Shown here: piece after piece, positions 10,455-21,238 of the stretch
How the letters are laid out: the number at the start of each line of letters is the position of its first letter
How positions within the stretch are numbered: position 1 is the stretch's first letter
Source of the DNA: Aphrocallistes beatrix
Lineage: Eukaryota; Porifera; Hexactinellida; Sceptrulophora; Aphrocallistidae
Length of the DNA stretch: 64,000 nucleotides
Direction: 5' to 3'
NCBI GenBank assembly: GCA_963281255.1
Contig: OY725500.1
Span: 1,116,001 to 1,180,000, forward strand
Position numbers and translations under genes: made by a program
The notes under the pieces: generated by a model
What the model was told of the DNA's origin: nothing
The model's input: the letters and a program-made list of their open reading frames with translations, nothing else
The model's database searches: none

Positions 10455-10985
10455 TCCTTACTATTAAAACGCGATTAATGTATAAAATATCATCCAAAAA
10501 TGATGACTCATCACTCTGTTATGACGTCATCATTATCCCTTAAATTACTGTGACAATGTTGATTAGGAATTTATTAATCTACTGATAGAATAAATGCCAA
10601 GTGAACAAAGAGAGAAATACGTTAATAAGAAAGGACTAAATAGGAACCTAAACTGATCTAATAAATACTGTGTACGATATCCGACTAGTTGGGTGGTCTA
10701 ACAGAGTAAACTAATTGTATCTAGTTTCTAGTAGTTCAACTCGACAATTACTTTATTACATTACCTGGGGTCATTTATATTTATAGTAAAGACCCCACAC
10801 TTCTAAGGTTTCCCCGCCCAAAATGACTTAACCGGAAATGAGTTAGCAAAAATCTAGCGCCATTTAAGGTTATTAATTAAGCATCAAAATTTTGTGATTT
10901 TTCGTGCGATGTCGATTAACAGACATCATTAGGGATGTTATTTCCCATACAATTGATGAATGTGATCCCGGGCGCCCGAACCGCT
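10455..10985 (+). mobile_element. Helitron-like element, 3' end lost (left arm)
   Basis: It begins TCCTTACTATTAAAACGCG after an A, as do other copies of the family. Internal 'atgatgactcatcac' and 'tgtgacaatg' text is present, interrupted by a foreign block (about 10575-10870) holding 'ggggtcatttatatttatagtaaag'-like sequence. Near 10970 it reaches 'gggcgcccgaaccgcttcc', a decayed 3' region without the CAAGCGAAGCGCGCTTG end. Confidence 0.6.
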
Positions 10986-11089
10986 TCCGCCAATCCTGGA
11001 AATCACAAAATATATATAGCAAACCTGAACTTGAATTAATAACAAAGAAATAAAATAATTTGTACAGTTAAGCTAAAAATATACAAGAG

Positions 11090-12393
11090 CATAGCCTACT
11101 CTAATAATGCCTCACAGTAAAATAACCAAGGATGCGGTAATAGCCGAAATGGATTAATACACGATTAGCCTAAAATCGTTAACCATGTTGGATAGGCATT
11201 ATAATGTATTACCAGCATATATAATTATCCCTGCAATGCCTTTGGGGTCAAAGGTATAAATAGAAATGACCCCATTTTCATTTTCACTTTCAATTTACTT
11301 TCACTTTCGCTATGGGCATGCAAGTGATAAACATGGCATCGAAGTACATATATCCGTTGTTAAAATTTCGATTAGTCATCATATCATTGCGCAACAGGTC
11401 ATTTTAACCCTTCGTTGCCCCTGGAATGTGTCGCGTCATTTCCGGTTTAAGCCATTTTGGGTGGGGAAGCCATAAAAATTTGGGGTATTTACTATAAATA
11501 GAAAATACCCCAAGGCAACCGAGGGTTTTAAGCACGATTTTGGCAATTTTCTAAGCTGTTTTAAGCCTACTTCTAAATGCTATTAAGGTACAATTTTTGT
11601 GTAGAACTAAGATTATTACGAGTTGATTTGAAAAATTTAGAACTTTTCAATGGAATGTTGTTTCATTCCTATGTTGCTATGGTAAAGCATTTTGATCAGT
11701 TTGAGCCATATCCTGCAAACTGTAAGAACTAGGTCTTCAAATTTGATCGTATTTGATAGGCAATTGGCTAATTCCTATTAGGTAATAATACAATTTAAAC
11801 TTCTAAATTCACAGACTATAGAGTTATGCGACAATTTAGTGTTTTGGTCTCATTCTTAAAATCAACCCATAACTCAAAACTAGTTGAATTTAGAAGTCCA
11901 AGTTGTATTATTACCTAATAGGAAGTAGTCCAATGCCTATTAAACACGATCAAATTTGTAGATCTAGTTACTACAGTTTGCACGAAATGGCCCAAACTGA
12001 CCAAAATGCTTTACCATAGCAAACGCAGGAATGTAACAACATTTCATTGAAAAGTTCTAAATTTTTCAAATCAACTCTTACTAATCTTAGTTCTACACAA
12101 AAATTGTACCTTAATAGCATTTAGAAGTAGGCATAAAACAGCTTAGAAAATTGCCAAAATCGTGCTTAAAATGACCTGTTGCGCAATGATACGTATGATC
12201 ACTGATCGAAATTTTTCCAATGGATATATGTACTCTGATACCATGTTTATATATGCTGGTAATACATTCTTAATGCCTATTCTGCATGGATAACGATTTT
12301 AGGCTAATCGTGTATTTTAATCAATTCGGCTACTACTTCATCCCTAGTCCATAATTTTCAGTCTACTGTGAGGCATTATTAGAGTAGGCTATG
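11090..12393. mobile_element. Snapback element (CATAGCCTACT family), left-arm copy
   Basis: The whole element is one long palindrome. It starts CATAGCCTACTCTAATAATG and ends with the inverse; its arms run about 500 bp each and meet near 11850. The direct repeat ACAAGAG flanks it at 11083-11089 and 12394-12400. Related DNA without the element (33357-33363, 42870-42876, 61508-61514) has one ACAAGAG, which supports a true 7-bp duplication. No transposase frame is present. This copy holds about 280 bp more than its partner at 21239-22276. Confidence 0.85.
11225..11510. repeat. Insertions inside the left-arm snapback element
   Basis: Two small blocks absent from the right-arm copy: 'tttggggtcaaaggtataaa' to 'gatgaaccc'-like text near 11235-11330, and 11405-11525, which has 'gtcatttccggtttaagcc' and 'tataaatagaaaatacccc'. 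The second relates to 10755-10850, 22505-22610 and 47080-47165. They look like small repeats of one family; ends were not resolved. Confidence 0.4.
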
Positions 12394-12652
12394 ACAAGAG
12401 ACATTGTTAAACAAACATATGATTAAAATAAATGGGTGCGTGCAGCTTCAATTTTGAGGAGCGCGCACTTTTATTATGCTCCCTCAATATCAAACTTCCA
12501 ATATATTTTCTTTAATTACGCGTGGTTGTAAAATAGCATCCAAATAGGTGTATCACTTCCTTCATGGAGCTACACCAATAGAACAACAGTATTTGAGCAA
12601 TCCATTATTTCACATACAAATTGTACTAAAATGGGTCTATTCATGGGGATGC

Positions 12653-13241
12653 TGCATTATATCGAATTCTTTAGCTGTCGGTAGATCGACTCTACTTCTA
12701 AAGAGGTTGTCGATAGATCGACTATACTTCTAAGGAGGTTGTCGATAGATCGACTATACTTCTAAAGAGGTTGTCGATAGATCGACTATACTTCTAAGGA
12801 GGTTGTCGATAGATCGACTATACTTCTAAGGAGGTTGTCGATAGATCGCCTCTGTCGCGATCAATTGTTTCTGGTTTTGAATCGAATTTAATTTAGGTAT
12901 GTAGTAGATATATCGAACTTCATTTTAGCTATGTTGTTGATTGATCGACTTAATTTTAAGGCAAGATATATGTTAGAATACAAGGAAAATATGCACTTTT
13001 TGTTTAGATTATTGCGAACCTGAAAGTAAAAGTAGCATTTCTTTGGATTTCGAGAGGCATTTCAGATGAGGAATGGCAATCAAATGACTGGCCGTTTTAG
13101 GATTTTTTGGTGTGATGATTTGAGTATCAATCTTTCAGTGAAGAAGAATGAGACATTTTGCCACAATCTTAAAATAAATTCGATCTATCAACAATTGTTC
13201 ATTTTCAATCTATCGACAATTAAAGAATTCGATCTAATGCA
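12653..13241. mobile_element. Terminal-inverted-repeat element carrying a 32-bp tandem array
   Basis: The left end TGCATTATATCGAATTCTTT and the right end 'aaagaattcgatctaatgca' are inverted copies. The arms go on with 'agctgtcggtagatcga' and 'tcaatctatcgacaatt'. The array at 12677-12850 lies inside. The inner edge of the inverted duplication falls within this element, and the right arm keeps only one terminus (20911-20983). No target duplication was clear and no transposase was seen. Confidence 0.6.
12677..12850 (+). repeat. Minisatellite, 32-bp unit, about five copies
   Basis: Near-identical units of 'gtcgatagatcgactatact' plus 'tctaaggaggtt'. Units differ only at a few sites (aaagagg or aaggagg). 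It is not a CRISPR array: there are no variable spacers, and the host is eukaryotic. Confidence 0.85.
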
Positions 13242-13269
13242 GGTGCCCCCTATTTATGAACTTCTAAAC

Positions 13270-14082
<813 letters not shown>

Positions 14083-14235
14083 TTCTAAACGATCTGGGAT
14101 ACAGCTAATCGGATTCCAGATACGAATAATACACATGGACCAAAATAATACAAGTATACAATTATCATTTAATTGAACAACCAACTAGGTAAGTTCATGT
14201 TGATACAGAGTAGATGATTTGTTACAAAGTATGTA

Positions 14236-14469
14236 CAGGGTGTAACAAAAGTGTTGTCCCCCTAGATTATTCATCATTATGATTGATTGGTGTCGAACCA
14301 ATAGTAATCAAATACAAAACTCGTAGCCTGTCGTTGGCTTTCACGCATTACTATATTTTGTGACATCACATCATTGCGGAATACACTTTTCCTTTCCCAT
14401 TATCAAATTTTGATTTACCTATTAATTAAAGCTTGTATTCAAAGGTGACAACACTTTTGTTACACCCTG
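14236..14469. mobile_element. Mariner-type MITE with TA target duplication
   Basis: Both ends read CAGGGTGTAACAAAAGTG inward and the element is flanked by TA (14234-14235 and 14470-14471). It is 234 bp and has no coding frame. A related end at 57345 belongs to a mariner copy that still holds transposase text. Confidence 0.85.
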
Positions 14470-14471
14470 TA

Positions 14472-15137
14472 GTACTGGAGTACTGCAAATCAATAATTTG
14501 ATATTGCAAAAACAAACCTAATCTGCTATACAAAGCAAATTGGACCAATTTTGGCAGGGGCGGACCAGTATTGGCCTGCCAAAATTGGTCCCCCCGGACC
14601 ATTTTTTTCATGACATTACCACACATCATGTCTAGTATCTTATATAGCTTATTACTAGAGCATTAACGGAGGCGCGTGGAGCACTCGTTTTTATAATCCT
14701 TTAATATAAAAATTCAAGCATATTTTCTTCAATTTTAATACGTGGTTGTTAAATAGCATCAAAATAGATGTATTCATATTCGCGAACTACAAAAATGCTG
14801 ACGTCACTGGTATAGTTGGTCTTGGTTCACCGGATCACTTCTAAACGCGTGGCGTCGGCCAATAGCCTCACCAATAGTATCGAATATTAACATTTTGAAG
14901 GCAAGTCACTCAGACTCCCAAATAATATTGGATAATGTAATCAATTATATGACATGGCACAAAGCAAAATTGGCGTGAAATTAAATACGCAGATGAATTG
15001 ATATGGAATAAACAGACTAATTAATAGACAAAAAGTAAATTACCAGAACAAAGTAGAATCGACATTTTGATATGCTACAAATAATTCAACATAGCAAAAT
15101 TAAATTTAATTACGTAAGTCTAAGAATTGGTATAGAA
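14472..15137. other. Gene-free spacer
   Basis: No gene is supported. 14520-14610 has repeated 'ttggtccccccggacc'-like text also seen at 17640-17780. 14655-14780 matches 12425-12560 ('cgtggttgttaaatagcatc'), so it is a second copy of the DNA next to the snapback element. The rest is AT-rich and unassigned. Confidence 0.4.
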
Positions 15138-15549
15138 CAAGCGCACTGCGCTTGCTTGCGCTGCGAGGCTAGCGAACACTTTGTGTCCGGCGGAGGCGCC
15201 CTTTGGACGCCTGGAGTCACATTGATTAATTAAAGGGGGAAATAACATCTCTAAATACGCCTACTACATACAGGCCGTTTCACTGAACAATTTTCCATGG
15301 TACCAGGGATAAGATAAAGTGGATTTTCTTACGCACCCATAATATGAATAAATAATTTTTGTTCCAAATCTGCTAATTCATCATTTGTTTGATGCATAAG
15401 TATATGAAACTAGTCTACGTTCCAATAAATTAATATCAATGTTATGGCTATTTTCTTTCTCTGCTATATGGTTCCTTTTTACTTTTACGTTGTATTTGTT
15501 CTTGAATGTTAGCTCTCAACTGTTTCTATACATATAAGGATGCGCCACG

Positions 15550-16900
15550 CAGCAAAGGGCAATGGGGAGGCGGGATGGACCTACAAGGAAGTATCCGGCA
15601 AGCCAATTCCCTAAGAAGGGTCGGTGCTTTATTTGCGACTCGAACAGGCACTTTATGGCCCAATGCCCAGAACGGCACTGTGCGAAATGTGGCGAAAGAG
15701 GACACGAGGTCCGCTATTGCCCACATACACGAAGTCGAAGAGGGGTATTTCAGACCACGACGCAGCATAGTGTTGTACATGAGACGGCGGTTGTGGTACC
15801 AGTTAAATGGAACGGCAAACCCATCAATGTAATGATGGACACGGGGGCGGATCCTTCGGTGGTGGACAGAGGCACCGTACAAAAGATGAATATTCCTTAC
15901 AGCACAAAGTACAGTCAAGTGTATGGGCTAGGGCGGACAGCGCTTGCGGTCTGTGGTACGGCCTGCGTGGCGATGGATGTGGGGGATGGTCGACCACTAG
16001 AACACGAAATCGAAGTACTCGATACTAACAATAGGGTGGTTATATTGGGGCGAAGGTTCCTCGCGCGCTTCAAGAATACTACTTTCGATTGGGAAAGCAT
16101 GAGAGTTAGGCTAGGTGGTTGTTGGAAAACCTCTTTAGCTGCGGCACGCGGGGATACGCGGCGACTAGAGCAGAAATTATGCAGACTGAGATGGGAAAGG
16201 AGGGAGATAGCTTGGAGGCCAGGTTCGATATAAACCCGAAACTATCACCGCGAGAAGAGACAGCCATACGCAAGGTGCTGTCGAGATGGAAAGACGTTTT
16301 CGCGGAGAACCCGAAGAGCCCGCGCGAAATTGGAACCGCGGAACACGTTATCACTCTTCTGGATGAGCGGCCGATCAGAAGCCGGCCTTTGCGTGTTTCT
16401 CCGGAAATTGAGGCGGAGGTATCCAAGCAGATAGATGAAATGCTCGAGAATGGGATCATACGTCCCTCTTCTTCCTCTTGGGCGAGTCGAGTGATCTTAG
16501 TGAAGAAAAAGGACGGGACCCATCGATTTGCCGTAGATTTCCGGGATCTCAACGATGTGACGAAGCGAGATGCCTATCCGATGCCGGATACCCGAGATGT
16601 TTTCGATCGTATGGGAGGGGCAACTGTATTCTCTACACTGGATGGGGCATCCGCATACTGGAGCGTTCCTGTGAAGGAAAAGCATAGGGAGTTCACTGCG
16701 TTTGTTTCAACTCGCGGCCAGTTTGAATTCAACCGCATGCCTTTTGGATTGTCAAACTCACAGGCTACCTATCAGCGAGCGGTAGACCAGGCTCTACGAG
16801 GGTGTCCGAATGTACAGGCGTTTGTTGATGACACATGTGTCCACTCGCCCAGTTTCGATACGCACCTGGAGCATTTGGATGAGGCTCAGTTGGCTATTCT
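15550..16900 (+). mobile_element. Gypsy/LTR-type retroelement fossil: zinc knuckles, protease, RT start
   Basis: Fossil of the retroviral/LTR kin. Parts in order are zinc-knuckle nucleocapsid-like text, an aspartic-protease domain and the first part of a reverse transcriptase that includes its catalytic motif. It is broken and only a fragment: no LTRs, RNase H or integrase were seen, and the sequence changes to unrelated DNA near 16900. It is clearly richer in GC than its surroundings, with long readable stretches, so it may be fairly young; no age can be fixed without LTRs. It lies inside the TIR-flanked segment. Confidence 0.85.
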
Positions 16901-17247
16901 AAAAATTGAGGATGAAGAATGTGAGGATTGGGCTTTTGAGTGTACTGATTGCTGTATTGACGGAAAAGATATGCTACGTTGTATTTTAATGACTTCAAGT
17001 AACTGTTTACTCAACAACAAGGCCAAGAATATTACTTCTACCACCTCTTGTCCCAAAGATACTCAAAGGAAGATACTTAAACTTACCTCTAATTAATATA
17101 TGTATATATATACACCTATATATTTATGTTGTATTCCTTGTCCGTCAACTAAATTATGCCAGCAGTCAGTAATATCATTATTGTGGGGTAGAGGATGTAT
17201 AATTACACGATATTAAATATATCAAAATGATATTGTGTTAAATTTAA

Positions 17248-17325
17248 TCCTTACTATTAAAACTCGATTATTGTGTATGTGTATCCTTAGTAGTAGTTAC
17301 CATGCAAGCAAGCGAAGCGCGCTTG
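17248..17325 (+). mobile_element. 78-bp minimal Helitron-like element
   Basis: It begins TCCTTACTATTAAAACTCG after A17247 and ends with the hairpin CAAGCGAAGCGCGCTTG before T17326. These are just the two ends of the family, joined by about 35 bp, with the A/T host bases expected for Helitrons. It is the smallest complete-looking member here. Confidence 0.75.
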
Positions 17326-17675
17326 TTGTATTAAAAACTCGACTTTATCTTATCCCTGGTCTAAAGTAGTGAAACGGCCTATATGTAGTAGGCTATGGCC
17401 TGTTCTACTTTTATAATCGATATCGCACGAAAAATCACCATTTTTTAATTTTGATGCGTAATGATGACGTCATAACAGAGTGATGAGTCATCATTTTTTG
17501 ATGATAGTTATATCATATGTGAATAATGTTAATATACATATTCTATTATAATTTCAGCCTACTATAACCTAAAATGGCTGAGTAATAGTCGAAAAACTGA
17601 AATTTCTGATTATAAAAAGGTGACAATGACGCCATAATTCCATGATGAGTCGACATTTTCGTCTGAGGTCCATTA

Positions 17676-18024
17676 TTTTCAGGGAATATTGGTCCAGAGA
17701 ACCATTTTTTTTCAGAGAATATTGGTCCGGGGACCATATTTTTCAGGAAAAATTGGCCCCGGAGACTAATTCTTTCATGGAAAATTAGATTCTATCAATC
17801 ATTTGACATCCTCGATTTTTTGATACTTTTCAATTGTCGAACAACCAAGCTGTTTGACCCCTGACTGACAATTAATATTTTAGTATTCAATACATATTTA
17901 GCTAATCTCTAATCTAAGAAGTGTATTTTATTTCTTCTGCTCTCTCTAAAATCTGAACTCTCTTCTTATTGAGTGCCTACCTATTGCAACTATAGCAACT
18001 AGACCTAATAACAGCTACCGGAGG
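17676..18024. other. Gene-free spacer
   Basis: It starts with repeated 'aatattggtcc' motifs (17640-17780) and then AT-rich DNA. No coding region or terminal repeat was found. Confidence 0.4.
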
Positions 18025-20909
18025 CAGTAGCGGATTTAGGAGTGTGCGGAGTGTGCGGCCGCACAAGGCCCCCACATTTTGGGGCCCCCACAAATTGACA
18101 TAAATTATTTGCACTTGTTTTTCTAATGAAATACTCTCACTAATATGAATATTGTATGCAGCAAATCTCATTTTTCATTTTCATTTCAAAATTTTACCCA
18201 ACGTAATGATACAAATAAATATATAAAGGCTATCTGTTGAATTATTAGATCATTCGTAATTTGTATATTACTTTTTTAATGAATTAGACTCATTACTACA
18301 TTACTACATGAGGCTGCATAGTGATCGACATAAATTCGTGCGAAAATACAGTAGTGGGGCATCAAAACGGAAAGCCGCCAGGGAGAAATCGATTCGACAG
18401 GAAGCTGAACAGAAGAAAAATAAATGCATCACATCAATTTTTTCTTCACAAAAAAAGGATCTGCTTATCCTGCCACCACTGAACGATCTAAGTATTGATG
18501 ATATCGCCAATCCGGCAGATTTTGTTGGTGTGATTGGAGTCGCTCCTTTAGATGGATTTGGATATGATATTGGATTATGGCCAGGTAAAGCAACGAACAT
18601 GATGATCGACTATTGGGCAATCAGGTCGAGTGAAGAAATATTGAAATTACAGAATTATGGGGGTGAATTCGATAAGTCAGAAACTCAGTTGACATCAGGA
18701 CTTAAAAACGAAATAAGATGATGTACTAAGGCAATTTTTAGTCGACGAGCTCAGAATGGTGAGATTATCCATCGTTCTTGGCTGTGCTATTCTCCTGCCG
18801 TTGGTCGTGTATACTGTTACATATGCAAGCTCATGGCTGGAGATGAGCAACAACTATCGGGAGAAGGGTACTGTGACTGGGGTCATGCTGGTGAACGTCT
18901 TGCTAAACACGAACTGTCACTACGTCATACTGCAAACACAATTAGTCTGGTTCAGAGGGGGAATGTCCTAGATAGGATCGATGTTGAACAACAGAAACAT
19001 CTAGAAGATAGGTGCAACTACTGGCGGGATATCCTGAAGAGGTGTGTCAGCGTGACAAGATTAATTGCTGAGCGTGGCTTAGCATTTCGGGGAGCAGATG
19101 AAATTGTTGGATCGTCAAAAAACGGAAATTTCCTGGGTATTTTAGAACTGATCGCTGAGTATGACAAGTTTTTAGCGGAGCATATCAGTTTACATGCGAA
19201 CAAAGGCAGTGGTCACACCCACTATCTGTCATCAACTGTATATGAAGAATTAATAGAAATCATGGGGAAAGCGACATTGAAGGTCATAGTTGATTGTGTC
19301 AAACGCAGCAAGTATTATTCTGTTTCAGTAGATTCTACACCTGATATCGCTCATGTTGATCAACTGACAGTCATATTGCGTTACATTGAAGTCGACGAGC
19401 CAGTTGAACGATTCATAACGTTTCTTGATAAACGTGGTCACACAGGGCAGAAAATGGCTGATTCGCTTCTGAACGTACTGGCGGAAAACGGAATAAATTT
19501 TGGTGATTGTCGTGGTCAATCTTACGATAATGCGTCGAATATGAGTGGTAGATATAACGGAATGCAAGCAATATTACGAGAGAGAAATAGCCTAGCTGTT
19601 TTTATTCCATGTTCCAGCCACTCACTGAATTTAGTGGGTCAGGCTGCAGTGGATTCCTGTAGATCTGCTGTCGCATTTTTCGATTTTGTACAGGAGCTTT
19701 ATACATTTTTCACTGCATCCACTTCGCGTTATGAACTTCTCAACACCAAGTTAGCTGAGAAGAAACTGCCAGTACCAAAAAGATTAATCAACATCCGTTG
19801 GTCAGCCCACGCAGATGCTGTCAAAGCAGTATTCAAAGGGTATAGAGTGATAATGGAGGTACTGAACGAAATTGCAGAAGATAGGAATGAGAAGGGAAAC
19901 GTTTGCAATACTGCTACTGGTTTGCACAAGCAAATGTGTCGTCTAGAGACAGGGATATTTACCGAGTGCTGGAATGTTATCCTGGAGCGATTAAATGCTA
20001 CGAACATACAGCTCCAAAATCCTAAAATGGACTTGAATACCTCAGTGCACCTTTTGAAATCTCTCAAAGTATTTATTGAATCTCTGCGAAGCGAATTCGA
20101 TAGATTTGAGGAAGGAGGGAAGTGTCTGACTGGTATATTTCACTATCATGAAGAAGTAGGTCGAAAAAGGCGAAATAATGTTCGATTGACACCACTCGGT
20201 GATACTCTTATTGATGAGGATGCTGTGATGGGTAAGGATAAATTCAGACTAGATAGCTTTTTTCCCCTGATTGACATGTTACTCTCGGCTCTCCAAACAC
20301 GAGTGTCTGCACAGCGAAGTCTCACAAAAATTTGGCTTTCTCAGCAAATTAGAATCCTTGAATGAGAAAGAAATTCGCCGCCATTCACTAAATCTAGTAG
20401 GAGCATATGCTGATGATCTAGAAGATAGTCTTGCTGAGGAACTAATACAATTTCGATCCCTTCTAATATCATCTGTTGAATTGTTTGATAATGATCAAGC
20501 ATGCAGTAATGAGCTCAATATGTACAAGGCTATAATAAACAAGCGTCTCAAAAGTACATTTCCTAATGTTGAAATAATGCTACGAATATATCTCAGCCTC
20601 ATGATTTCAAACGCAACTGGAGAACGATCATTCTCCAAGTTGAAACTTATAAAGAACAACTTACGATCAACCATGGGTCAGAACCGACTTGTATCATTGT
20701 CTTTGATGAGTATCGAATGCGATATAATGCGTTCAATTGACTTTTCTGACATTATTAATGAATTTGCACGCAGAAAAGCACGCAGAGTGCATTTATAGTG
20801 GAATAAATGTACCTTTTAATATATTTATATTTTATGACTATTTTATTAGATGCCAGGGCCCCCACAATCGCACTCGCACAGGGCCCCCACATTCCTAAAT
20901 CCGGCACTG
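18025..20909 (+). mobile_element. hAT transposon with ZMYM1/ZNF862-like transposase, near full length
   Basis: Inverted ends are CAGTAGCGGATTTAGGA (18025) and, read inward from 20909, CAGTGCCGGATTTAGGA. Both are followed by CCCCCACA-rich text. The 2.9-kb body carries a transposase gene on the plus strand. The adjacent 8-mers (ACCGGAGG on the left, CTTAGAAG on the right) do not match, so the flanks have been rearranged. The right end touches the start of the right receptor arm. Confidence 0.85.
18308..20798 (+). pseudogene. hAT transposase, TTF-finger/DUF4371 type, one stop and one frame change
   Basis: From 18308 the protein has a basic start ('KYSSGASKRK'), a TTF-type zinc finger around 18730-18930 ('VGRVYCYICKL', then 'HELSLRHTANT'), and a DUF4371 domain with 'YYSVSVDSTPDIAHVDQL' (first acid), 'YDNASNMSG' (second acid) and 'PCSSHSLNL' (CxxH). 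It ends in the hAT dimerisation domain with 'NATGERSFSKLK' (last acid) near 20610. All key residues can be seen. An in-frame TGA at 18719-18721 splits the first block from the finger, and the frame shifts by one between about 20330 and 20365, unless a small intron lies there. The protein would cut and join its element ends in the nucleus. It is recent enough to be readable over about 800 residues. Confidence 0.85.
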
Positions 20910-21238
20910 CTTAGAAGTAGAGTCGATCTACCGACAACTGTTCATTTTCGATCTATCGACAGCTAAAGAATTCGATCTAATGCAGCATCCCCATGAATAG
21001 ACCCATTTTAGTACAATTTGTATGTGAAATAATGGATTGCTCAAATACTTTTGTTCTATTGGTGTAGCTCCATGAAGGAAGTGATACACCTATTTGGATG
21101 CTATTTTACAACCACGTAATAAGAAAAATATTGGAAGTTTGATATTGAGGGAGCATAATAAAAGTGCGTGCTCCTCAAAATTGAAGCTGCACGCACCCAT
21201 TTATTTTAATCATATGTTTGTTTAACAATGTCTCTTGT

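Larger units (their letters stand above)
7030..12700. repeat. Left arm of a large inverted duplication
   Basis: From about 7030 to 12700 the plus strand is the reverse complement of about 20911-26145. Both arms hold, from outside in: a receptor 3' flank, a receptor gene, its upstream DNA, a Helitron piece, a snapback element and a flank with 'catggggatgctgcat'. Outer edge: 'ctttaaagaaaaacattt' is shared and the sequence differs beyond it. Inner edge: 'gtagatcgactctacttcta'. This arm is longer because it holds later insertions (10228-10419 and part of 11225-11510). Confidence 0.85.
15273..17392. mobile_element. TIR-flanked segment (CCTACTACATA ends) holding a Gypsy-type fossil
   Basis: The left end 'gcctactacatacaggccg' and the inverse of the right end agree, and go on with 'ccagggataagataaagt'. 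The termini resemble the CATAGCCTACT ends of the snapback family. The segment interrupts a Helitron and contains the fossil at 15550-16900 and a 78-bp Helitron at 17248. No clean target duplication was found. Confidence 0.5.
15138..17675 (-). mobile_element. Helitron-like element split by a 2.1-kb insertion, 5' end lost
   Basis: The 3' end (minus strand) is at 15138, a variant of the family's terminal hairpin, with T on its outer side. 15138-15272 and about 17392-17675 line up with unbroken copies such as 56728-57284 ('ataacatctctaaata', then 'cgatatcgcacgaaaaatca', then 'atgatgacgtcataac'). Between them lies the inverted-repeat-flanked segment 15273-17392. The 5' terminus was not found. Confidence 0.6.

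Noticed and set aside
12677-12850. Possible CRISPR-like array of 32-bp units
   Set aside because: Units are contiguous with no variable spacers, and the genome is eukaryotic. It is a minisatellite.
15506-16100. Extra frames overlapping the Gypsy-type fossil on both strands
   Set aside because: They are shadows of the GC-rich fossil in other frames.
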